Source: a virus
DNA: 39,995 nucleotides
Virus record (IMG/VR): IMGVR_UViG_3300025073_000101
Coordinates: 1 to 39,995 of that record
Strand: one strand, 5' to 3'
Shown here: piece after piece, positions 30,655 to 36,382 of the stretch
Layout: each line of letters starts with the position of its first letter
How positions within the stretch are numbered: the stretch's first letter is position 1
Made by a program: the position numbers and the translations under genes
Notes under the pieces: model-generated
What the model saw: only the letters and a program-made list of their open reading frames with translations
What the model was told of the DNA's origin: nothing
Database searches by the model: none

Positions 30655-31014
30655 GTCTGCATAGGTATAACATACTCGTGCATATGTCGAAGGTAAATCG
30701 GGAGGGAGATATATCTATATCTTTTGGCAATAATATTGCCCCCTCCCGACCAGTACTTAAATTATAAGTTCTTTTCCTTTAATAATTGTGGCGAAAATCT
30801 TAAAAGACGCTTTAACGAGAGGAAGTCTGAGACAATGGTTCGAACCCATCTGCACATACCCATAGCGAAGTAGCTGATTGTGTAAGGCTCGTGGTGGCAA
30901 TATTCACAGACGTGCAAGCGGTGGAAGTCCCTTGCCATCCTTCCCTCTTCAGGGGTTATGATAAACAATTAAATGGAGAGTGCAACTCCATAAAAATATA
31001 TAAAAATATTAAAT
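30655..31014. other. Gene-poor, structured stretch before the methyltransferase gene
   Basis: About 360 bases without a convincing gene. It is more GC-rich than its surroundings. It holds the three-way-junction RNA (30698-30749), a short inverted repeat ACTT/AAGT (near 30754) followed by T-rich sequence, a palindromic GGTTCGAACC (30837-30846), and a hairpin ATGGAG/CTCCAT (30973-30991). Small open frames exist on both strands, such as a minus-strand one at 30762-30968 with a CEYC motif and a GTG frame at 30788. None is clearly coding. Confidence 0.4.
30698..30749 (+). ncRNA. Compact three-way-junction RNA element
   Basis: TCGGGAGGG (30698-30706) pairs with CCCTCCCGA (30741-30749), 9 bp. Inside are two more perfect hairpins: AGATAT/ATATCT (30707-30712 with 30717-30722, 4-nt loop) and GGCAAT/ATTGCC (30726-30731 with 30735-30740, 3-nt loop). 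Only three bases (TTT, 30723-30725) are unpaired at the junction. In all, 42 of 52 bases are paired. This is very unlikely by chance in an AT-rich genome. Strand and function are not known. Confidence 0.6.
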
Positions 31015-31623
31015 TTGTATAGTGGTATCGGGGGTAATCGGCGTCTTTGGGGGGATGACCACGAAATCACAGCAGTAGAATACGACCCAAAGATTGCTAA
31101 AATTTACCAAGATTTTTTTCCAAATGATAAAGTCATAGTCGCAGATGCTCATCAATATTTGCTGGAATATTACAATGAATTTGATTTTATATGGAGCAGT
31201 CCTCCTTGCCCAACACATTCAGTTTGCAATCATTTTTTACACGCACAAGGAAATGTTAGATACCCCGATATGAGTTTGTGGCAAGAAATAGTGTTTTTAC
31301 AGAAATGGTTTAAAGGAAAATGGGTAGTGGAAAATGTTAAAAGTTACTATCCGCCATTGTGGCCACCGAAATTATTAGATAGGCATTATTTTTGGAGTAA
31401 TTTTGAAATATCGGATTTTAAAGTAGAAAGAAATTTCAATATTTGCAAAGCACGAGCAAGTACAAGGAAAAACCAAGAAGAAGATGTGAAAGAATTGGAA
31501 GATTATCATAAAATTAAGTTGCCGTCAGATGCAAAAAATCAGAGATTACTTTTGAGAAATGCAGTTTATCCTGAATTAGGAAAACACATTTTAGATAGTA
31601 TTATTAAAGAAAATAGAGAGTAA
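31015..31623 (+). CDS. DNA (cytosine-5) methyltransferase
   Basis: The 202-residue product has the main C5-methyltransferase motifs: motif I 'LYSGIGGNRRLWG', motif IV 'SSPPCPTHS' with the catalytic Cys at about 65, motif VI 'VVENVKSYY', and a C-terminal 'LLLRNAVYPELGKHI' like motif X. It transfers a methyl group from SAM to cytosine, which may protect phage DNA from restriction. It is shorter than bacterial enzymes (about 300 or more) and has little room for a target-recognition domain. The start is a problem. TTG 31015 cuts into motif I, while the frame upstream reads KILNLYSGIGG with ATA at 31000 in the place of the ATG usual in homologues. Confidence 0.85.
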   Translation: MYSGIGGNRRLWGDDHEITAVEYDPKIAKIYQDFFPNDKVIVADAHQYLLEYYNEFDFIWSSPPCPTHSVCNHFLHAQGNVRYPDMSLWQEIVFLQKWFKGKWVVENVKSYYPPLWPPKLLDRHYFWSNFEISDFKVERNFNICKARASTRKNQEEDVKELEDYHKIKLPSDAKNQRLLLRNAVYPELGKHILDSIIKENRE

Positions 31624-31643
31624 TAATTAAGTATATAAATAAT

Positions 31644-31832
31644 ATGAAGTTTGTAGATTCACTAAATAAAAGAAGAATAACAATTATTGGAGCTTTTAAA
31701 TATCTAAATAAAACACCACCAGATTATTATTTTAGAATGCCACCTAAATTGTTAAGAGAATGGATGCAAAGAGAATTAGAGTTCACTGATGCGGTAAAAT
31801 ATGTTAAGAGAGTATTAAATGTTAGAATATGA
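31644..31832 (+). CDS. Small basic protein, 62 aa
   Basis: The ORF begins 20 bases after the methyltransferase and overlaps the next ORF by ATGA. The product is basic and probably helical: 'MKFVDSLNKRRITIIGAF', 'PPKLLREWMQRELEFTD', 'AVKYVKRVLNVRI'. It might bind nucleic acid. No family is recognised. Confidence 0.5.
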   Translation: MKFVDSLNKRRITIIGAFKYLNKTPPDYYFRMPPKLLREWMQRELEFTDAVKYVKRVLNVRI

Positions 31833-31987
31833 AAATAAATATTTACAAACACAATGACTGGAATAATAAATCCGAATTTACAATATTACACTTTGAATAT
31901 GATTGTTTCCTCCCGCTGGTCGGACAAATGGGAGAATCGGTGAAATCCCGTAATAACCCGAGTTGTCCGCCCATCGAGAGGAAATAG
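31829..31987 (+). CDS. Possible small protein, 52 aa, overlapping an RNA element
   Basis: ATG in an ATGA overlap with the preceding gene; 52 codons to TAG at 31985-31987. The first half ('MKINIYKHNDWNNKSEF', 'LHFEYDCF') has the usual AT-rich codons. The second half (from about residue 27) is GC-rich and lies exactly on a strongly folding RNA element, so it may be read-over rather than selected protein. Function unknown. Confidence 0.35.
   Translation: MKINIYKHNDWNNKSEFTILHFEYDCFLPLVGQMGESVKSRNNPSCPPIERK
31906..31984 (+). ncRNA. Structured RNA element with possible pseudoknot
   Basis: TTTCCTC (31906-31912) pairs with GAGGAAA (31978-31984). Within it, CGGACAA (31921-31927) pairs with TTGTCCG (31963-31969), with a few more pairs between the two helices (TGG/CCA). 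The apical part can form ATGGGA/TCCCGT (31928-31933 with 31946-31951) plus a TCGG/CCGA pseudoknot (31937-31940 with 31958-31961), or instead GGG/CCC with an inner CGG/CCG hairpin. Two exclusive folds are typical of regulatory RNA. It lies 30 bases before the gene at 32014. Confidence 0.5.
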
Positions 31988-32013
31988 AGTTTATAATTAA
32001 TTAAGATATAAAT

Positions 32014-32337
32014 ATGGAACTAGTAATAAATAGATGTTTTGGAGGATTTGGAATTTCTCAAGAGGCATACGAAAAAATGATAGAATATGGAATACCAGCC
32101 GTGAAGTACATCGAAATGAAAATAGACCCTAAAACTGGGCTATATGGTTTAAACGAAAACGGAGATGATAAAGTTATATATGATAATGATTTAGGAGATA
32201 AAAAAAGAGAATCTTGGGGAGATAAATATTGGGACTGTTGGACGAGTGATATTGATAATAGAAATAACCCTATTCTTATTCGTGTCGTCAAAGAATTAGG
32301 GGAAAAAGCAAATCACGAAACACACAGGAGCTGGTGA
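32014..32337 (+). CDS. Conserved phage-type hypothetical protein, 107 aa
   Basis: The product begins 'MELVINRCFGGFGISQEAYE', a start I recall from many hypothetical phage proteins ('KIVINKCFGGFSLS.EA'). Then come an acidic middle ('GDDKVIYDNDLGDKKRESW') and 'NPILIRVVKELGEKANHET'. The family's function is not known to me. It lies downstream of the structured RNA at 31906 and upstream of an adenine methyltransferase. Confidence 0.65.
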   Translation: MELVINRCFGGFGISQEAYEKMIEYGIPAVKYIEMKIDPKTGLYGLNENGDDKVIYDNDLGDKKRESWGDKYWDCWTSDIDNRNNPILIRVVKELGEKANHETHRSW

Positions 32338-32444
32338 TAGAATATTGAAAAAGAAAAGTAAAGTTAATGTTAGTATCTATATTTAGGTGTAATGGATACT
32401 ATAAATCTACAAAAGTAGAAATCTAATAATTAAAATACAAAGGA

Positions 32445-32918
32445 GTGAAAGAAAAACCAAAAGACATCACATTTCACTATACCAACGAGCAAATGGTCAA
32501 AGACTTAATTTCTATTACTCCGATTTCAGGAAGCGTTTTAGATGCTGGTTCTGGAAAGAATAAGGTTTGGTATAATAATCTGTCGGGGGAAAAATACGAA
32601 TGTGAAATTGAAGATGGAAATGATTTTATGTTATGGGGTAAAAAGGTTGATTGGGTTGTGGGGAATCCTCCATTTCATGAAAGCTGGAAATTTACCGAAA
32701 AGGCTACACAAATCGCAAAAAAAGGAGTTGCTTTTCTGGTAAATAACACAGGACTCAACAGCCAGATGACTCCTCGAAGATTGCAGATTACCAAAGACAA
32801 TGGTTTTGAAATAACACATATTATGGTGGTCGCCGACAAGAGGTGGTTCGGAAGATATTATTACCTAATTTACGAAAAGAAAAACGGATTTATTAGCTGG
32901 GAAAGAAAAACTTATTAA
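32445..32918 (+). CDS. DNA N6-adenine methyltransferase-like protein
   Basis: The 157-residue product has a SAM-binding motif I-like 'SGSVLDAGSGKNKVWY' at about 27-42, an acidic motif ('CEIEDGNDFML'), and the catalytic motif IV 'VVGNPPFHESWKF' (NPPF) at about 72-84. These define an adenine or exocyclic-amino methyltransferase. A target-recognition domain is missing, as in short phage enzymes. The start is GTG 32445 just after AAGGA, and it has no good ATG nearby; the first in-frame ATG would cut 16 residues. Probably protects phage DNA or marks it. It forms a set with the C5 enzyme at 31015. Confidence 0.75.
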   Translation: MKEKPKDITFHYTNEQMVKDLISITPISGSVLDAGSGKNKVWYNNLSGEKYECEIEDGNDFMLWGKKVDWVVGNPPFHESWKFTEKATQIAKKGVAFLVNNTGLNSQMTPRRLQITKDNGFEITHIMVVADKRWFGRYYYLIYEKKNGFISWERKTY

Positions 32919-32938
32919 AAGAAATATAGTTTATAATC

Positions 32939-33082
32939 ATTAACAAAAAAAATACGAGTAAATACATTATAATCCCAATATCAATAATATTATCATTAAT
33001 TATCTTATTTTTGTTTGCGGTAAAAAGCGTGGCAAAAATAGAACCGAGGTATAATGAAATTGGGGTGTATAATTTAAAATAA
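32939..33082 (+). CDS. Possible small membrane protein with non-ATG start
   Basis: An open frame from 32930 to TAA 33080-33082 has no ATG, GTG or TTG before the membrane helix, but reads like a typical membrane peptide. From ATT 32939 it gives 'NKKNTSKY', then the helix 'IIIPISIILSLIILFLFAV', then 'KSVAKIEPRYNEIGVYNLK'. Its stop abuts the ATG at 33083. It may use an ATT start or be a decayed gene. Confidence 0.3.
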   Translation: MNKKNTSKYIIIPISIILSLIILFLFAVKSVAKIEPRYNEIGVYNLK

Positions 33083-33397
33083 ATGAAATTTAAATTTCCT
33101 AAAAAAATTACAATCGGAGATGTAGTGTGGAAAATAAAGTATTTAAAAGATTATGCTGGAGGTTCTTTTTTATACAAGGATCATACAATAAATATTGGAA
33201 TAAAGCATTATAAAAATAATCCTACACGCACACTGAATGTTATAATTCACGAATTAAAAGAGATAATTCAAGTAGAAAATGATACGAGATTAGAGAGGGG
33301 AAATAACGACAGTGACTACGTATTTGTATATGGACACAGAGAACATACTGATATATGCAGAAGATTAGCAGGATTGTTAGTAGAATTTATAATCTAA
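33083..33397 (+). CDS. Putative metallopeptidase-like protein, 104 aa
   Basis: The product has 'LNVIIHELKEIIQVEND' at about 51-67, an HExxE-type helix after a strand. This is the layout of short phage zinc-peptidase-like proteins related to ImmA/IrrE or SprT. A second His cluster follows ('YGHREHTDICRRLAGLL'). The second metal His of the classic HExxH is a Glu here, so activity is open. The first 30 residues are beta-rich ('KKITIGDVVWKIKYL'). It starts directly after the small membrane ORF. Confidence 0.55.
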   Translation: MKFKFPKKITIGDVVWKIKYLKDYAGGSFLYKDHTINIGIKHYKNNPTRTLNVIIHELKEIIQVENDTRLERGNNDSDYVFVYGHREHTDICRRLAGLLVEFII

Positions 33398-33408
33398 AAT
33401 AAAAAAAT

Positions 33409-34326
33409 ATGTATAATCAAAGGGATAAAAAATGGGCAAACGTTAAAATCGGGCAATCAAATTCATCCATTGGAAATTATGGATGTTTATTGTGTTGTTT
33501 ATCAGAGTTTTACGGAGAAGACCCAATAATCACAAACAAAAAATTAACATCTGCTGGTGCATATAATGTTGATATTGTAAGGCACGATGTCGCCTCCAAA
33601 GCATTAGGTCTTGAATATGCTGGATTTGGAAATGAATTTCCAGGATATGAAACAATTGCAGAAGTTGATTTCAGTGTTAAGGAAGGAAAACAACAACATT
33701 TTGTTATAGACAATGGAAAAACAATACTTGACCCTTGGACAGGAGAAGAAAGACCAAGAAATACATATAAAATATTAAGTTATCGTTTATATCAGAGAAA
33801 AAACAAAGAAGTTAAAATTACACCAATAACCAAAAATTTGAAATCCGCAATCGAAGAAGTACTTCACGAAGATTATGGAGATAATTTCAACGAAAATGAG
33901 CAAAAAAAAGCATCAGAACAATTGATTGGGTATGTTTCTGGGCTGGAAAACAGCATAGATGAGCTTAAAAACAAATACGATTTTTGTCGAAAAGCATCTG
34001 ACGCACAAAAAGAAAATGAAAAAAATCTTAATAATTCATTGTCAAAAGCAAGAGAAATCGGATACGACTTGCAAAAAGAAATAGACAATCTTAAAATACA
34101 AATCCAAGGATATGAAGAAACATTCACAGAGCAGGAAGAAACTATCAAAGATTTGGAGAAGAAATTATACGCTCAAAATTCGATTATGTACGAAGAAACA
34201 CTGAAAGACACATCAAGTACCACATCGCTACATAAAACCTTACCAAGCGCAAAAATGGAAGCCACAGAGGCACTGCAAGAGATATATAGACTAATTAAAG
34301 ATTTTTTCAGAAAATTAGGCTCATAA
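33409..34326 (+). CDS. C39-like cysteine peptidase with coiled coil, candidate endolysin
   Basis: The 305-residue product starts with a papain-like C39_2-type domain: 'YNQRDKKWANVKIGQS', then 'IGNYGCLLCCLSEFYG' with nucleophile Cys26, 'QQHFVI' with His97 and 'ILDPWTG' with Asp108. Residues 135-265 form a long coiled coil ('NSIDELKNKYDFCRK', 'YDLQKEIDNLKIQI'), and a C-terminal helix follows. Such domains occur in phage lysins that cut peptide bridges, so it may be the endolysin working with the holin at 28551. The first Met is followed directly by the QRD motif, so no signal peptide exists. A strong terminator follows at 34364. A role in another process is possible. Confidence 0.65.
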   Translation: MYNQRDKKWANVKIGQSNSSIGNYGCLLCCLSEFYGEDPIITNKKLTSAGAYNVDIVRHDVASKALGLEYAGFGNEFPGYETIAEVDFSVKEGKQQHFVIDNGKTILDPWTGEERPRNTYKILSYRLYQRKNKEVKITPITKNLKSAIEEVLHEDYGDNFNENEQKKASEQLIGYVSGLENSIDELKNKYDFCRKASDAQKENEKNLNNSLSKAREIGYDLQKEIDNLKIQIQGYEETFTEQEETIKDLEKKLYAQNSIMYEETLKDTSSTTSLHKTLPSAKMEATEALQEIYRLIKDFFRKLGS

Positions 34327-34363
34327 TATCTCTTACCAGAATTATTAGTCTGAAAAAAATAAA

Positions 34364-34432
34364 AATACCCCATAAAAGAAACGGGAACAATCCAATTTTC
34401 GTCCGTTCAATTCTTTTATAGGGGTATTTTTT
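34364..34432 (+). terminator. Strong intrinsic terminator
   Basis: AATACCCC (34364-34371) pairs with GGGGTATT (34421-34428). Next to it ATAAAAGAA pairs with TTCTTTTAT with one bulged base, and an inner ACGG/CCGT helix extends it. A T-run follows (34426-34432), and an A-run stands before it, so it may stop transcription in both directions. It ends the unit carrying the methyltransferases and the C39-like peptidase. Confidence 0.85.
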
Positions 34433-34434
34433 AC

Positions 34435-34462
34435 TTGACAAAAGAAAATAATCTGCTAAAAT
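34435..34462 (+). promoter_or_regulatory. Promoter of the regulatory/replication unit
   Basis: TTGACA (34435-34440), 16-bp spacer, TAAAAT (34457-34462). The ATG of the small winged-helix gene at 34469 lies 6 bases after the -10 box, so the transcript may have no leader, as at 1292. Confidence 0.6.
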
Positions 34463-34468
34463 GGACTT

Positions 34469-34672
34469 ATGCAAAAACAAGAATATTTCAATAAGATTGT
34501 TTCTTTACTTAAAAATACAGAAATAAATCTAACCAAATCACAACTCCAAATCCTGATGAAAATAAAAAGTCGCCAATTCCTTGACGAGCTTTTAAGCGAA
34601 ATGAGAGAAAAAGGAATCATTAAATACAAAGAAGGAAGACCAAGCAAGGAAATTATATTGACAAAAAAGTAA
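34469..34672 (+). CDS. Small winged-helix DNA-binding protein, 67 aa
   Basis: The product is helical at first ('QEYFNKIVSLLKN', 'TKSQLQILMKIKS') with a recognition-helix-like 'RQFLDELLSEMREKGIIKY' and a wing 'KEGRPSKEIILTK'. The 'GIIKYKEGRPSKEI' end is a typical winged-helix wing. It probably binds operator DNA and regulates this unit. It is placed behind its own promoter and before the hairpin RNA and the replication gene, so it is a good candidate for the regulator of replication genes. Confidence 0.6.
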   Translation: MQKQEYFNKIVSLLKNTEINLTKSQLQILMKIKSRQFLDELLSEMREKGIIKYKEGRPSKEIILTKK

Positions 34673-34692
34673 AATAGGAGTAAAATAAAAAT

Positions 34693-34797
34693 ATGCAAAT
34701 AAAAGTATTCAAAAAACCACACTTAGAGCTTCGGCGGATTGTGAAGGCTTTTCGCCCCAGCAATAAGGACTTGAATACTCCTTGTTTGCCCGCCTAA
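34693..34797 (+). CDS. Possible leader peptide, 34 aa
   Basis: ATG 34693 opens a 34-codon frame ('MQIKVFKKPHLELRRIV', 'KAFRPSNKDLNTPCLPA') that ends at TAA 34795-34797, just inside the 3' arm of the long hairpin. Ribosomes reading it would have to melt the hairpin, which could couple its translation to termination. The peptide is basic. It may also be a chance frame. Confidence 0.3.
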   Translation: MQIKVFKKPHLELRRIVKAFRPSNKDLNTPCLPA

Positions 34798-34817
34798 GCT
34801 CTAAGTGTGGTTTTTTT
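34713..34817 (+). terminator. Long branched hairpin RNA ending in a T-run (attenuator or ncRNA)
   Basis: CCACACTTAGAGCTT (34717-34731) pairs perfectly with 34796-34810, 15 bp. After one mismatch, GGCGG (34733-34737) pairs with CCGCC (34790-34794). The inside can form further hairpins, one with GCAA/TTGC and AAGGA/TCCTT (about 34760-34789). A T-run follows (34811-34817), so it fits an intrinsic terminator. The branched 50-base interior is not needed for termination and suggests a sensor or a small RNA. It lies 13 bases before the replication gene. Confidence 0.65.
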
Positions 34818-34829
34818 AATGAAAAAAAT

Positions 34830-35516
34830 ATGAAAAACGAAAACTATTTAGTTATCCAAGGATGGATGATAAATGAATTAAAGCTTAAAGGTAATGAGTT
34901 ATTGCTTTATGCTCTAATTTATGGGTTTTCTCAAGATGGTGAAAGTGAATTTTATGGAAGTTTAAGATATACACAAAAATTATTAGGATTATCAAGACCA
35001 TCAATTATTAAAAATATTCAAAAACTTGTAGGAAAAAAACTTATAGAAAAAAAAAGCGAAAGTCATTATAAGGTGGTAAAGAAAGTTTACCAGGGTGGTA
35101 AAGAAAGTTTACCACTAGGTGGTAAAGAAAGTTTACCAAATAAATATAATACTAATAATAATATCTCTAAAGAGATAGAGGCTAAAGCCTCAAGACGAGA
35201 AGATATTGATTTACTTATAAAAGAAATAACATCAGTAGTTGGTATGTTAGATGAATCTCAGAGACAACAACGAAACTTTGCCCGTCATTTCATAGACAGC
35301 AAGATGCCAAAAATATATAATGAAGAATTAAAAAGAGAAGAATTTACTAGACAAGACATAATAAATGGGATTAAAAGAATATTCCAGATAGCTAAACAAG
35401 ACAAGTTTCATTCAAAAAACTGCCGTAGAATATCTTATGTATATAGAAATTCATTATCAATAATTCAATCAAAATTAAATAACAAGCCCAAAGTGGCAAT
35501 AATTCCTAATAATTAA
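34830..35516 (+). CDS. Replication initiator-like winged-helix protein
   Basis: ATG 34830 gives 228 residues. The upstream open frame (from TTG 34782) would run through the hairpin and is unlikely. The N-terminal half is the winged helix found in phage replisome organizers: 'YLVIQGWMINELKLKGNELL', 'YALIYGFSQDGESEFYGS', 'TQKLLGLSRPSIIKNIQKL'. In the middle lie the repeats 'VVKKVYQ', 'GGKESLP' and 'GGKESLP', encoded by iterons. The C-terminal half is helical with 'FARHFIDSKMPKIYNEEL' and 'RISYVYRNSLSIIQSKL', a layout as in replication organizers. It probably binds the internal iterons and loads host replication proteins. No helicase or polymerase is encoded in the window. Confidence 0.7.
   Translation: MKNENYLVIQGWMINELKLKGNELLLYALIYGFSQDGESEFYGSLRYTQKLLGLSRPSIIKNIQKLVGKKLIEKKSESHYKVVKKVYQGGKESLPLGGKESLPNKYNTNNNISKEIEAKASRREDIDLLIKEITSVVGMLDESQRQQRNFARHFIDSKMPKIYNEELKREEFTRQDIINGIKRIFQIAKQDKFHSKNCRRISYVYRNSLSIIQSKLNNKPKVAIIPNN
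35072..35138 (+). repeat. Iterons, candidate replication origin
   Basis: Three exact copies of a 21-bp unit, GGTGGTAAAGAAAGTTTACCA, lie at 35072-35092, 35094-35114 and 35118-35138. Each holds an inverted repeat GGTAAA/TTTACC. The first copy is translated in a different frame from the other two. Conservation is thus at DNA level, as for binding sites of a replication initiator inside its own gene (lambda O is a known case). Confidence 0.75.
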
Positions 35517-35523
35517 AAAAAAA

Positions 35524-35976
35524 ATGTATACACACAAATTATCCCTTATGAGTGGTGAATCAATGCTTATAACAGAGAATCAAAATGATGCAATCCAGCG
35601 TGCAATACTTAACGGTGATGAGTTAATACCAGTTAACGGAACGCTTATCAATGTGAAAGCGATTGCTAAGGTAGGTACTCACCAATCAACTAGTGAAATT
35701 AAAAAAATAAACCAAGCAGATATTGATTTAAAATTAAATATAGCTGGAAAATATAAGCTAGTCGATGAGAGAAGAAAAAATACAATGAAAAAATCAATTG
35801 AAAGTGCTAAAAATGGAAATAGCGAATTTGATAAGTTAATAGATGGAGAGCCAGAGGCATTAAAAAAATATCTCAATGAGCCAGATAAACCAGCTGAAGT
35901 AATGTCGTCAGAAGAAGATGCAAATGGTGATAAAATGTACTATCTAAATGAATCAGGAGAAAAATGTTATAGCTAA
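35524..35976 (+). CDS. Hypothetical protein, 150 aa
   Basis: The product has a beta-rich start ('HKLSLMSGESMLITENQ', 'RAILNGDELIPVNGTLI', 'NVKAIAKVG') that resembles small phage proteins with a 'dA..iq.al..G..fi.v.g..in...i..i' pattern. A basic helix and an acidic C-terminus ('AEVMSSEEDANGDKMYY') follow. It is 8 bases after the replication gene and probably co-transcribed. Function unknown. Confidence 0.6.
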   Translation: MYTHKLSLMSGESMLITENQNDAIQRAILNGDELIPVNGTLINVKAIAKVGTHQSTSEIKKINQADIDLKLNIAGKYKLVDERRKNTMKKSIESAKNGNSEFDKLIDGEPEALKKYLNEPDKPAEVMSSEEDANGDKMYYLNESGEKCYS

Positions 35977-35991
35977 AAATATGGAAAAAAG

Positions 35992-36000
35992 TTATCCACA
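35992..36000 (+). other. DnaA-box match
   Basis: TTATCCACA matches the DnaA-box consensus exactly. It lies 8 bases before the -35 box at 36009 and 850 bases after the iterons. It may help initiation at the origin, or let DnaA regulate the promoter. A single 9-bp match can be chance. Confidence 0.4.
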
Positions 36001-36008
36001 TTAAACGC

Positions 36009-36036
36009 TTGACAAACTATAATAAAGGAGTATAAT
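36009..36036 (+). promoter_or_regulatory. Promoter of the early small-gene operon
   Basis: TTGACA (36009-36014), 16-bp spacer, TATAAT (36031-36036). It drives a structured leader of about 165 bases and then the gene run from 36209. Confidence 0.75.
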
Positions 36037-36208
36037 GAAATTAGACAAGTAGAAAAGGGCAAAAATCTTATAACACCCATAATCTACAAGTCTACCAGAT
36101 ACTACCAACAGGCATAGCCTTAGGCGGTATCAATAATAAATTAAAATGTTCAGTTGTGGCGGGGTAAAGGGTTTATAACATTTTACCCTCCCGCAACTGC
36201 AAAAAACT
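36037..36208 (+). promoter_or_regulatory. Long structured 5' leader
   Basis: About 170 untranslated bases. GATAC (36098-36102) pairs with GTATC (36127-36131) around an inner GGC/GCC hairpin. CAGTTG (36151-36156) pairs with CAACTG (36194-36199), continued by about 11 more pairs (GGGTAAA/TTTACCC) to an 11-base loop. The second hairpin ends 9 bases before the ATG at 36209 and has no T-run, so it probably acts on translation or RNA stability. Confidence 0.5.
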
Positions 36209-36376
36209 ATGTTAAAGTTTTATCAAAAAATGATAAAAGAGCCTGCCGACAGGTTAGTGGAATTAGCGGATGATAATTCGATTAAAACTTTCTCCGTTAT
36301 CTGCAAAAAGAAGGAAATTGGAAAAGTAATCGCAAAAATACAACAATTTCAAGAAGTGGAAAAAAAATTAAACTAA
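36209..36376 (+). CDS. Small protein, 55 aa
   Basis: ATG 36209 follows 'CAAAAAACT', the common start context of this phage. The product is basic and mixed alpha/beta ('MLKFYQKMIKEPADRLVEL', 'SIKTFSVICKKKEIGKVI'). It is first in the operon behind the long leader. No family is recognised. Confidence 0.45.
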   Translation: MLKFYQKMIKEPADRLVELADDNSIKTFSVICKKKEIGKVIAKIQQFQEVEKKLN

Positions 36377-36382
36377 AAAAAT

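Noticed and set aside
30837-30846. tRNA gene suggested by GGTTCGAACC
   Set aside because: The T-arm has only four pairs and no acceptor or anticodon stem can be built on either strand; the motif is simply palindromic.
30762-30968. Minus-strand 68-aa ORF with a CEYC motif
   Set aside because: It lies against the direction of all neighbours, has no promoter, and competes with similar short frames on the + strand. Codon use is suggestive but not enough.
31906-31984. Cobalamin or FMN riboswitch
   Set aside because: GGTGAAATCC and CCCG pieces recall the conserved cores, but the remaining helices and the order of motifs do not fit either class.
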